From Treponema sp. (GTDB taxonomy: Bacteria; Spirochaetota; Spirochaetia; Treponematales; Treponemataceae): 19,605 bases of DNA. Numbering within the stretch: position 1 is the first letter of the stretch; the number at the start of each line of letters is the position of its first letter. The stretch is from positions 1 to 19,605 of the forward strand of contig JAGCTZ010000127.1 of NCBI GenBank assembly GCA_017963165.1. Direction: 5' to 3'. Under the pieces are notes generated by a model. That model did no database searches. It saw only the letters and a program-made list of their open reading frames with translations, and was not told where the DNA came from. Shown here in pieces: positions 1-6,114 of this stretch. The position numbers and the translations under genes were made by a program.

Positions 1-133
1 ACGGTGGCCTGCTTTGACACAAACTAACGGTCGAGTTTTTTAATCTCACAGAGGGGGACTGCCTTCCACCGGCTCTCCAAGTCCGTCAACTTAGAGTACA
101 ACTTTTACTCAGATTGTTTAATCGTAACAACTA

Positions 134-163
134 ACGGGGGACTAAATCTGTTCCAAGCCCCGT
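134..163. repeat. GC-rich inverted repeat ACGGGG/CCCCGT
   Basis: Six-base perfect arms, ACGGGG at 134-139 and CCCCGT at 158-163, enclose 18 nt. The stretch is followed directly by AACGCCCC, a string that recurs at 233-240. It resembles the G/C-run hairpins of the element at 12782-12925, but I cannot show common descent. Confidence 0.4.
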
Positions 164-202
164 AACGCCCCATAGACCATTTGCCCCGCGAGTTTGCTAC
201 GA

Positions 203-298
203 AAACTTGTTAGTTCGCATGGCGAATGTATAACGCCCCACATGCCTTTAGTTCCAAAATGTTTATCAAACAAACTAGTTAGTTTTCGTGGCGAGCGT
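203..298 (+). repeat. Pair of diverged 27-bp direct repeats
   Basis: The 27 bases at 203-229 and at 272-298 match at 21 positions and start 69 bp apart. Shared blocks are AAACT, GTTAGTT and TGGCGA. The second copy contains the near-palindrome AAACTAGTTAGTTT. This duplication explains the apparent internal repeat in the small plus-strand frame. Confidence 0.55.
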
Positions 299-322
299 CC
301 CCCCTCACACAATCAAGATAAA

Positions 323-571
323 TACACGCGGAAAACCATCTGGTTAGAAAATCGCGTGTACAACAAGGTCATTAAATCTTATCTGTTACACGCCAAATAC
401 ACTAACTAAATCAATTCGCGTGTTCTTAGAGCTGATTTTTGCTGAATTTTCAGGCAACATACATACTTTTTACACGCGAAACAAACTATCCTAAAGAAAG
501 CGCGTGTAAAACTCTATTAAAAGGTATAAAATTTACACGCAAAAATATATTTTACAAGAAATCCGCGTGTA
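323..571. repeat. Array of four 38-bp palindromic units, TACACGCG-N22-CGCGTGTA
   Basis: Four units lie at 323-360, 387-424, 471-508 and 534-571. In every one the right half-site begins exactly 30 bp after the left half-site, leaving a 22-nt centre. Arms are 8 bp perfect in unit 1, 6 bp in unit 2 (CGCC/CGCGTGTT variant), 11 bp in unit 3 (468-478 with 501-511) and 10 bp in unit 4 (531-540 with 565-574). The centres are A-rich and partly conserved: A at centre positions 2, 3, 16, 19 and 20 and T at position 9 in all four. Spacers between units are 26, 46 and 25 bp. Unit 4 ends about 14 bp from the stop codon of the DUF1566 remnant, so its transcript could fold there. Function is unknown: phased protein-binding sites or structured RNA are both possible. 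Confidence 0.75.
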
Positions 572-587
572 AATACACTTCATTCCG

Positions 588-1343
588 CTAGTTAAACTCA
601 CGGATAGCACAAACAGGTATTCTGACTGGATAAATAGTACTTGTATAAACATTTCCATCAGTAAAAACAAGAACGTACATATTCGTAGATTGTAACCAAT
701 AAAGACCCGAAAACTGATCTCCTCCACAAAGATTACTTGCTGCATTTATGCTAAAATCATTCTCTGTATTATCAAAACATTTATATAAAACACACATTTC
801 GGCTATACTTGGTACATACCAGCCATTTTCATAATCACTTCCCTTTTTTATACGGCTTATTCGTTCAGTTCCAATTTTTTGATCTTTATATTTATTCACA
901 AAACAAAATGCTGCAGATTTCTTAAAATATGTAATATTCCAATAAATACTAGGGTTTGCTTCATAATAGTCAAAAATTTGTTCAAAATTATCACTACCAT
1001 TTCTATCACCACAAGAAGAATATTCATCAATATAACAGTCCATTGATTTTATATCGTCCCACCCCCAAGAAGTGGAATCAACAATTCCGCACTTTAAACC
1101 AACACCAAGAGTTCTGCTTGTGGTAGTATCTCCAGGTTCCCAAATAGTCCCACTAAATTCAGTATCTCCCTTATATATATCACTATTAAGTCCTGTTCCC
1201 TTGTAAAAAATTATTGCAATTGCGGCAGACTTCTGTTTATTTGTAAGGACAAGCTCTTTCGTGTATGGTGTAGCACTTCCATCGTTAAACACAATGTCGC
1301 CAACTTCTTTTGCTTCATCAGGTGTTTTTATTCCCCAAAAATT
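588..1343 (-). pseudogene. 5'-truncated DUF1566 / major-paralogous-domain surface protein remnant
   Basis: The minus-strand frame stays open from an in-frame TGA at 1344-1346 down to TAG at 588-590, giving about 250 residues. It begins mid-domain (FWGIKTPDEAKEVGD, then IVFNDGS) with no signal peptide, no ATG and no ribosome-binding site. A GTG codon at 1290-1292 could only give a 234-residue internal start. The C-terminal half has the DUF1566 pattern: GWYVPSIAEM, LYWLQST, FTDGNVY and a terminal AIREF where the family often has VRAF. Full-length treponemal members are normally longer secreted or lipid-anchored proteins, so I read this as a 3' gene fragment. The fold is C-type-lectin-like by family knowledge. 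An alternative is a silent cassette used for recombination with intact paralogues. The palindrome array starts just past the stop codon. Confidence 0.7.
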
Positions 1344-1383
1344 TCAGACTATTTTTCACGTTATGATTGAGACAGTAGTAACT

Positions 1384-1413
1384 ATTGATTGATTGAGTGA
1401 TTGATTAATTGAG
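1384..1413. repeat. Imperfect ATTG microsatellite
   Basis: A run of ATTG/ATTGA tetramer-pentamer repeats, interrupted once by GTG and once by TAA, lies about 40 bp upstream of the truncated end of the DUF1566 fragment. The rest of 1344-1454 holds no gene that I can see. Confidence 0.55.
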
Positions 1414-1454
1414 CGTGCCCTAAAGCAGGCTTGTTGTCAAGAAGAAGTTTATTG

Positions 1455-1800
1455 TTAATCAAAAATTTTAATCTCAACATACATCACCCTATGCAATTCT
1501 TCAATTAGCTGCGGTACATCATCAGATATTGTTTCCCATACAACTTTCAAGTTTACACCATCTAATCATGATAATTCTATTACGCATTCCATAAATTGAT
1601 TTCCATGGAATATTCTGATATGTATTTTGAAAATCATCAGTAAATCTGTGTGCTAGTTCTCCAATCTGCCCAAGATTAAAAGTACAGGCTTCAACGGTTA
1701 TTTCATTTTTTGAAAAACTATCATAATCAAGTTCTTTAACATATGAGATAATTTTTTCGGATAACGAAATTATTTTTTCAACTATCTCAAGATCGTTCAT
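1455..1800 (-). pseudogene. hepT: HepT-like HEPN (DUF86) RNase toxin, frameshifted at the active site
   Basis: From ATG at 1798-1800 the frame reads a typical HepT N-terminus, ending IPWKSIYGMRNRII, then leaves frame. The expected continuation resumes at 1562 in another frame (DGVNLKVVWETISDD and on to RVMYVEIKIFD) and stops at TAA 1455-1457. Rejoining the parts needs two single-base restorations, one on each side of the CATGATTA that would encode His-Asp-Tyr. The restored protein would be about 115 residues, normal for the family. HepT toxins use an RX4HXY motif in which His is catalytic and Tyr is AMPylated by MntA. The first Arg is intact here, but both His and Tyr are put out of frame, so the toxin should be dead. 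The start overlaps the end of the restored mntA frame by 14 nt, the usual arrangement. Confidence 0.85.
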
Positions 1801-2097
1801 AAATCTTTACACCTGTGTTATTAATTTCATTTTGAATTTGGGAACCGGACTCAATATGAGTTACATCAAACAAATCAACTTCTTTTTCATCAAGAGCTTC
1901 TTTTACATCTTTTAAAAAAGTGCAAAAAATTTTAACCCCTTAAGATTACTATCCACAAGCAAATCAATATCACTGTTTTCGGTTGCGTAGCCTTTTGCGT
2001 AAGAGCCAAAAAGCACTGCCGACTTTACATTGGAAAGAAGAAAAACAGGGGAAAGCTTATTCTTAATATCTTCCAACGAATAAATTGATTTGTTCAT
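1787..2097 (-). pseudogene. mntA: MntA-like minimal nucleotidyltransferase antitoxin, frameshifted after the active site
   Basis: The frame starts at ATG 2095-2097 (MNKSIYSLEDIKNKL), which lies right behind an extended -10 box. An upstream in-frame ATG at 2128-2130 would sit upstream of that promoter and is unlikely. It carries the nucleotidyltransferase signature GSYAKG-YATEN-SDIDLLVD. After GLKFFAL the frame runs into TAA at a T6A4 tract (about 1910-1919). In the -1 frame the protein resumes as KDVKEALDEKEVDLFDV, containing the third conserved Asp, and ends KIYERS then TGA at 1787-1789. Restored length is about 102-103 residues. The family AMPylates its HepT partner. Ribosomal slippage on the T-run could in principle rescue it, but the partner is also broken, which favours decay. 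Confidence 0.82.
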
Positions 2098-2103
2098 AAT
2101 TTC

Positions 2104-2112
2104 ATTATACCA
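2104..2112 (-). promoter_or_regulatory. Extended -10 promoter for mntA-hepT, leaderless geometry
   Basis: Minus strand reads TGGTATAAT, an extended -10, with only 6 nt between the hexamer and the mntA ATG at 2097. Transcription would begin at or next to the start codon. No convincing -35 hexamer and no Shine-Dalgarno sequence are visible. Confidence 0.5.
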
Positions 2113-2131
2113 CACCTTCCCCTTTTCCACT

Positions 2132-2188
2132 ATAAAAAGTGCACCTCCTAAAATTGAACTTTATTTGTCCAACTTTAGGGGTGCACTT
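2132..2188 (-). terminator. 52-bp near-palindrome: likely GH94 terminator, resembles abutted IS-type terminal repeats
   Basis: Arms at 2137-2156 and 2169-2188 pair along AAGTGCACC, CCTAAA and TTG, with one bulged base and one mismatch, around a 12-nt loop. On the minus strand the hairpin is followed by TTTTT, so it can terminate the GH94 transcript, whose stop is at 2253. Read outward-in, the arm GTGCACCCCTAAAGTTGGAC looks like an insertion-sequence terminal inverted repeat of IS3-like type. Two such ends almost touching would be a minimal internally deleted element. The IS link is inference only. Confidence 0.6.
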
Positions 2189-2214
2189 CACTAAGCAAAC
2201 TGCTTTTCATAAAT

Positions 2215-2245
2215 GGATTGCCACGCCATTGGCTCGCAATGACGG
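2215..2245. repeat. REP-like dispersed palindrome
   Basis: The sequence has ATTGCCACGCC on one side and GGCTCGCAATGACGG on the other, pairing ATTGC with GCAAT. I recognise it as the CGTCATTGCGAG-type palindrome that occurs between genes in many unrelated bacterial genomes. It lies between the GH94 stop codon and the terminator palindrome, so it would be in the 3' untranslated region. Confidence 0.55.
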
Positions 2246-2252
2246 GATATTT

Positions 2253-4679
2253 TTACACTCTTTCAGGAGCTACTTCAGCCGCATTCTTTCCCATGTAGGC
2301 CACAATCTTACTTCCATCATGCAGCTGGTCAACCGGGATATAAGCTCCGTCGATTCTCTTGCCGTCTACTTCAAGGTATTCAATACCCTTGCAAACGTGC
2401 TGAGGATTCTTAACCTCAATGTGAAGGTTCATCTTGCGCCAGCGGCGGTCTACAGTATAGCCATCCCAGTCGTGTTTGATACACGGATCAATCAAAAGTC
2501 CGTCGTACTGTGGTTTAATACCAAGCATGTACTGAGTAATTGCATAGTAACTCCAGGTACCTGCACCAGAAAGCCAAGAAGTTCTTGTGTTACCAGGACG
2601 CTTACTGAATGTAGAATAAGTTGTCTGACCTACTACATACGGCTCGCTCTGGCGGATTTCTGCCTTGTCGTTATATGCTGCCGGAATAGAAGCCTTGCAG
2701 TATTCGTAAGCGCGGTCACCGTTTCCAAGCATTGCTTCGGCAATAACACCCCATCCCTGAGTATGATTAAAGATACCTGCATTTTCCTTAATACCAGGAA
2801 GGAATACAACAGAAGACATAATGTCACTGCGTGTTTTTACAAATGGAGGAGCACAAAGCATAAGACCATAAGGTGTAGCCAATTTTTCCTTTACGCTTTC
2901 CATACAGATTTTTGCCTGTTCTGAAGTTGCAGCGCTAGACATAACAGCCCAAACCTGAGTATTAAAGTAAATCTGACCTTCTTCTATAGACTGAGTTCCG
3001 TAAACAGTTCCATCTTCGCCGACAGCCCAGATAAACCATTTTCCATCCCAGCACTTTTTCTGAATATTTGCATCAAGTGTGTCACGTTCCTTCAAAGCCC
3101 ATGCAGCTTCATCCTTCTTTCCAAGACGTTCAGAAATATCTGCATAAGTTGTAAGACCAAGGCGTAACTGGAAGGCAACAAACAATGATTCACCGTGATA
3201 TCCAAGCTTCAAACAATCGTTCCAGTCAGCGAGCAATCCGCAAGGAAGTCCGTCTGCACCCATACGTTCCAGATTAAAATCAAGAGCACGGCGCAAATGT
3301 CCATATACAGTAGCTTCACCGCCATCGGCATAAGGAACTACCTTATTGTAAAAATCAAAGTTTCCACTTTCGGCAACATAACAAGGTATGGCATTAAAGA
3401 ACCATTCACAATCATCAGAACGGAAATGTTCAGGTTTTGGCGGCTGTTCGTGCCCCGCATTAAAATCCTTGCCAATTACAGGAATGGCACCACCATTCTG
3501 ACACTGTCCGCTTATCATACGAACAAGTCGTTCTTCTGCTTCTTCAGGAATTGCAGCCGCAACACCAAGAATATCCTGAACAGAATCGCGGTAGCCAAGA
3601 CCATCGCGTTCACCGTTGTAAACAAGGCTGGCAGCACGGCTCCATGCAAATGTAATAAGACAGTTGTACAAGCCCCATACATTTACAGTATGATTAATAT
3701 CTTCATCAGGAGTAATTGCCTTGTAAGAACCGAGTCTTGCATGCCATGCTTTAACAAGCTTATCAAACTCTTCATCAGCACGCTTAAAGTTACCGAACTC
3801 ATTTATGATTTTCTGACCAACAGCACGTGCATCGCCGATACCAAGCATGAGCATAAGCTCTTTTGTTTCGCCAGGAGCAAGTTCAAGATCACCTTGAACA
3901 GTACCACAAGAGTTATCACCAAAGGCTTCGGAGTTTGTACATGCACCTTCCATAACAACCTTTGGATGCTCGTAGCTGCCGTAAGTACCAATAAAGGCTT
4001 CGCGGCTTGTATCAAAACCAGTCATTGGTGTACCAACAAGTGCAACCCATTCACTCATGTAAGCACCACCAACTTCATATTCAGGATGCTGAATATAAAG
4101 GTTATCCTGAATTGAATAACGCAACAGGTTGTCGCCAACTTTTTCACCCTTTACAATAAACAAAGAGTATTGAAGATTTACCTGATCCTGAGTTGTGTTC
4201 CACTGGTTTGTAAATTCACAGTAAGAAAAAACACGGATTTTGCGAGCCTTGTCAGAAGTATTTGTTACCTTAAGACGCCAGTATTCAAAATTCTGTCCAA
4301 GCGGAACATAGTATTTTGTTTCGCTCTTAATACCCTTGTATTCACTGGTGATGATTGTATAAGCAGTACCATGGCGGCATTCGCTCTTATACTTATCAAG
4401 TGGCTTACCTACAGGCTGCCAGGATGCAGACCAGAAATCTCCATCCTCCTGATCGCGAAGATAGAAATAACGTCCAGGCTGATCCATAGGAATTGAATTA
4501 AAGCGAAGACGCATAAATCTACCCTGAGCACCAGACTTGTAAAAGCCGTAGCCGCCTGCATTGTTTGTAATTACAGCACCATAAACTGTAGAACCAAGAT
4601 AGTTACTCCAGCTTGTTGGAGTATCAGGGCGAGTAATTACATACTCAGCATTGTCATCATCAAAATAACCGTATTTCAT
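2253..4679 (-). CDS. GH94 disaccharide phosphorylase, cellobiose-phosphorylase-like
   Basis: An 808-residue cytoplasmic enzyme with no signal peptide, close to the length of characterised cellobiose phosphorylases. The N-terminus (MKYGYFDDDNAEYVIT, then NYLG) is typical of the family. Motifs in order are GYRDSVQD near residue 365, ADWNDCL with the presumed general-acid Asp at residue 488, FNHTQGW, and SGAGTW near the phosphate site. The family cleaves beta-glucosides by inorganic phosphate to give a sugar 1-phosphate plus free sugar. The VQD and HTQGW variants differ from the cellobiose enzymes I remember, so the acceptor could be cellobionate, another gluco-disaccharide or a short oligomer. 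Start is supported by AAGGATGG just upstream. It follows the DUF2007 gene by 28 bp and shares its promoter, next to a sugar ABC importer that probably supplies the substrate. Confidence 0.9.
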   Translation of the reverse strand: MKYGYFDDDNAEYVITRPDTPTSWSNYLGSTVYGAVITNNAGGYGFYKSGAQGRFMRLRFNSIPMDQPGRYFYLRDQEDGDFWSASWQPVGKPLDKYKSECRHGTAYTIITSEYKGIKSETKYYVPLGQNFEYWRLKVTNTSDKARKIRVFSYCEFTNQWNTTQDQVNLQYSLFIVKGEKVGDNLLRYSIQDNLYIQHPEYEVGGAYMSEWVALVGTPMTGFDTSREAFIGTYGSYEHPKVVMEGACTNSEAFGDNSCGTVQGDLELAPGETKELMLMLGIGDARAVGQKIINEFGNFKRADEEFDKLVKAWHARLGSYKAITPDEDINHTVNVWGLYNCLITFAWSRAASLVYNGERDGLGYRDSVQDILGVAAAIPEEAEERLVRMISGQCQNGGAIPVIGKDFNAGHEQPPKPEHFRSDDCEWFFNAIPCYVAESGNFDFYNKVVPYADGGEATVYGHLRRALDFNLERMGADGLPCGLLADWNDCLKLGYHGESLFVAFQLRLGLTTYADISERLGKKDEAAWALKERDTLDANIQKKCWDGKWFIWAVGEDGTVYGTQSIEEGQIYFNTQVWAVMSSAATSEQAKICMESVKEKLATPYGLMLCAPPFVKTRSDIMSSVVFLPGIKENAGIFNHTQGWGVIAEAMLGNGDRAYEYCKASIPAAYNDKAEIRQSEPYVVGQTTYSTFSKRPGNTRTSWLSGAGTWSYYAITQYMLGIKPQYDGLLIDPCIKHDWDGYTVDRRWRKMNLHIEVKNPQHVCKGIEYLEVDGKRIDGAYIPVDQLHDGSKIVAYMGKNAAEVAPERV

Positions 4680-4707
4680 ATTCCATCCTTATTTTATATT
4701 TATCTTA

Positions 4708-5136
4708 TCAACCTTGCGGCTGAATAATTATATTTCCTTTTTTAAGGTCAAACTTTTTTATTATATCAAGCGCACGCTCATAATCAGAACATATTATATA
4801 AATCCTTACAGCAACAACTGCAGCCATAGAGCCTGTTATTCCACCATAAATATTATTCATATGCTCCCCTTCTGCATGAGAAGGAATTCCATCTGCAAAA
4901 AGAAGACTGCGTATCATTGTGCTTTCGCCGGCAGTAGCGACTGTCATAAAAAGCTGTGATTTTTCACCGGCCTGCGTACGGGCAAAAAAATCTTTTTCAA
5001 AATCCTGATTTTCACTAATATCTGCAGTATCGTTTTCTGCTTCGCTTTTTCCAGATTTTTTCGATTTAAAGAAAAACATATAAAAAGCAACTAATACAAC
5101 TGCGCCAATTAAAATGTAATAAATCATAGGATTCAT
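4708..5136 (-). CDS. Single-pass membrane protein with DUF2007 domain
   Basis: 142 residues. Residues about 4-22 are a hydrophobic membrane segment (YYILIGAVVLVAFYMFFF) followed by a Lys-rich stretch, giving a likely N-out, C-in topology. The C-terminal 80 residues match the DUF2007 pattern: a first strand (LFMTVATAG), MIRSLLFADGIPSHAEGEH, then VRIYIICSDYERALDIIKKF. The family is described as a putative signal transducer and no biochemical role is established. It is the first gene of a two-gene unit with GH94 and has its own strong promoter. ATG at 5136 and ATG at 5127 are both possible. The promoter predicts transcription starting near 5138, so 5136 would be almost leaderless, and no Shine-Dalgarno is seen for either. 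Confidence 0.8.
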   Translation of the reverse strand: MNPMIYYILIGAVVLVAFYMFFFKSKKSGKSEAENDTADISENQDFEKDFFARTQAGEKSQLFMTVATAGESTMIRSLLFADGIPSHAEGEHMNNIYGGITGSMAAVVAVRIYIICSDYERALDIIKKFDLKKGNIIIQPQG

Positions 5137-5144
5137 AATAAACT

Positions 5145-5172
5145 ATTCTATCAAAAAGACAACAGATGTCAA
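5145..5172 (-). promoter_or_regulatory. Strong sigma-70-type promoter for the DUF2007-GH94 unit
   Basis: Minus strand shows TTGACA (5172-5167), 16 bp, then TAGAAT (5150-5145). The predicted start is about 5138, only about 2 nt before the ATG at 5136. This separates GH94 expression from the transporter genes, which are closed off by the terminator at 5189-5225. Confidence 0.72.
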
Positions 5173-5188
5173 TTTTAAAATAAATGCT

Positions 5189-5225
5189 AAAAAAAAGGCT
5201 GCCCAATAAATATATCAGACAGCCC
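5189..5225 (-). terminator. Rho-independent terminator of the sugar ABC transporter operon
   Basis: On the minus strand GGCTGTC (5224-5218) pairs with GGCAGCC (5203-5197), seven pairs including one G-U, around a 14-nt loop, followed by a run of at least seven T. It lies about 50 bp after the second permease stop and just upstream of the DUF2007 promoter. Confidence 0.8.
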
Positions 5226-5237
5226 TTTATTAAAAGG

Positions 5238-5260
5238 ATTCCCGTAAAAACTACGGGAAT
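5238..5260. repeat. Perfect 9-bp hairpin after the permease gene
   Basis: ATTCCCGTA (5238-5246) and TACGGGAAT (5252-5260) pair around AAAAC. It sits between the permease stop codon and the terminator hairpin, so the mRNA 3' end would carry two tandem stem-loops. A role in mRNA 3'-end stability is inference. Confidence 0.65.
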
Positions 5261-5271
5261 GATATAATTCA

Positions 5272-6114
5272 TTAACCTTTTACAGAACCCAAAGCAACAC
5301 CAGCAACGATGTATTTAGCAAGAAGGAAATATACAATAATAAGAGGGAGTGCAGTAAGGGAAAGTCCAACGTAAACAGCACCATGCTCTCTCTTATAGAT
5401 ATCACCATTCAAAAGCGAAACCATAATTGGAAGTGTGTACTTATTTTGCTGAGTAAGAATTACAGAAGGTCTGAACAATTCGTTCCAGCTTGTTACGAAT
5501 GTAAAGATTGCCTGAGTTGCAATAGCAGGCTTCATAATTGGAAGTACAATTCTATTGAATGTCCAGAATTCTCTTGAACCATCAATACGTGCAGATTCAA
5601 CAAGAGAAATAGAAACTGCAGGCTTCATGTACTGCCGCATAAAGAATACCATACTTGGCGCCGCTATAGACGGTAAAATAAGCGTAAGCAAATGGTTAGT
5701 CATATGAACCTTGTAAACCATCTGGAAGAAACCAATGATAGTTACAGTAGCAGGAATCATCATAACACCCATAATAAAGCTGAAGAATGCATTCTTTGCC
5801 TTCCATTCATACATAACAAGTGCGTATGCAGTCAATGTAGAGAAGTACAAAGAACAAAGACAAGTTCCAACAGAAATAAGGAATGAGTTCAAGAAACCTA
5901 CAGAAGGTTTAAAACTCTTACCTGTAAGGATTTTGAAGTTATTCAACAAATATTTTGATGGAACCAAAGAAACAGCATGCTCCTGAATCTGATATGTAGA
6001 ACGTGTAGAGTTTACAAGCATTACTACAAATGGGAACAAACTCAAAATAGCAAGGATTATACAAATAATAAGAACTATAATCTTAAATATAGAAACAGAT
6101 GTTTTATTAGTCAT
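5272..6114 (-). CDS. Carbohydrate ABC transporter permease, MalG/CUT1 type
   Basis: 280 residues, the usual size for MalG-like inner-membrane subunits. About six membrane segments are visible, beginning with IIVLIICIILAILSLFPFVV. The cytoplasmic coupling loop is the EAA motif ESARIDGSREFWTFNRIVLP, near residue 175, which contacts an ATPase. The ATG overlaps the end of the upstream permease by 8 nt (ATGACTAA), and AAGGGGT precedes it, so the two are translationally coupled. With the binding protein and first permease it forms a CUT1-type di- to oligosaccharide importer. No ATPase gene is in this window, so it probably uses a shared MsiK-like ATPase. Confidence 0.92.
   Translation of the reverse strand: MTNKTSVSIFKIIVLIICIILAILSLFPFVVMLVNSTRSTYQIQEHAVSLVPSKYLLNNFKILTGKSFKPSVGFLNSFLISVGTCLCSLYFSTLTAYALVMYEWKAKNAFFSFIMGVMMIPATVTIIGFFQMVYKVHMTNHLLTLILPSIAAPSMVFFMRQYMKPAVSISLVESARIDGSREFWTFNRIVLPIMKPAIATQAIFTFVTSWNELFRPSVILTQQNKYTLPIMVSLLNGDIYKREHGAVYVGLSLTALPLIIVYFLLAKYIVAGVALGSVKG

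Larger units (their letters stand above)
1..587. other. Non-coding, repeat-rich region with no supportable gene
   Basis: I see no credible gene here. The only open frame of note, 194-409 on the plus strand, is built from the repeats themselves (it encodes KLVSSHGE and then KLVSFRGE) and has no recognisable domain, so I treat it as spurious. The left 300 bp is relatively GC-rich. It carries the 6-mer GTTAGT on both strands near 24-30, 128-134, 209-215 and 278-284, and C/G runs such as AACGCCCC at 164-171 and 233-240. The right 270 bp is AT-rich and holds the four-unit palindrome array. The region may be a site of repeated insertion or the end of a paralogous surface-gene cluster, but that is inference. 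Confidence 0.6.

Noticed and set aside
194..409. Small plus-strand protein of 71 residues
   Set aside because: It spans duplicated non-coding repeats and one palindrome unit, has no ribosome-binding site and no recognisable domain.
323..571. CRISPR array
   Set aside because: Only the 8-bp arms are well conserved, the spacing between units is 26, 46 and 25 bp, and no cas genes are present.
1..587. Integron attC cassette sites
   Set aside because: GTTAGTT and TAACGCCCC strings recall attC ends, but no paired GTTRRRY/RYYYAAC core sites with the right inner arms could be laid out and no integrase is visible.
2139..2924. Plus-strand frames of 261 and 306 residues opposite the GH94 gene
   Set aside because: They are antisense shadows of a strongly conserved GH94 frame, caused by its codon bias, with unlikely Cys- and Thr-rich composition.
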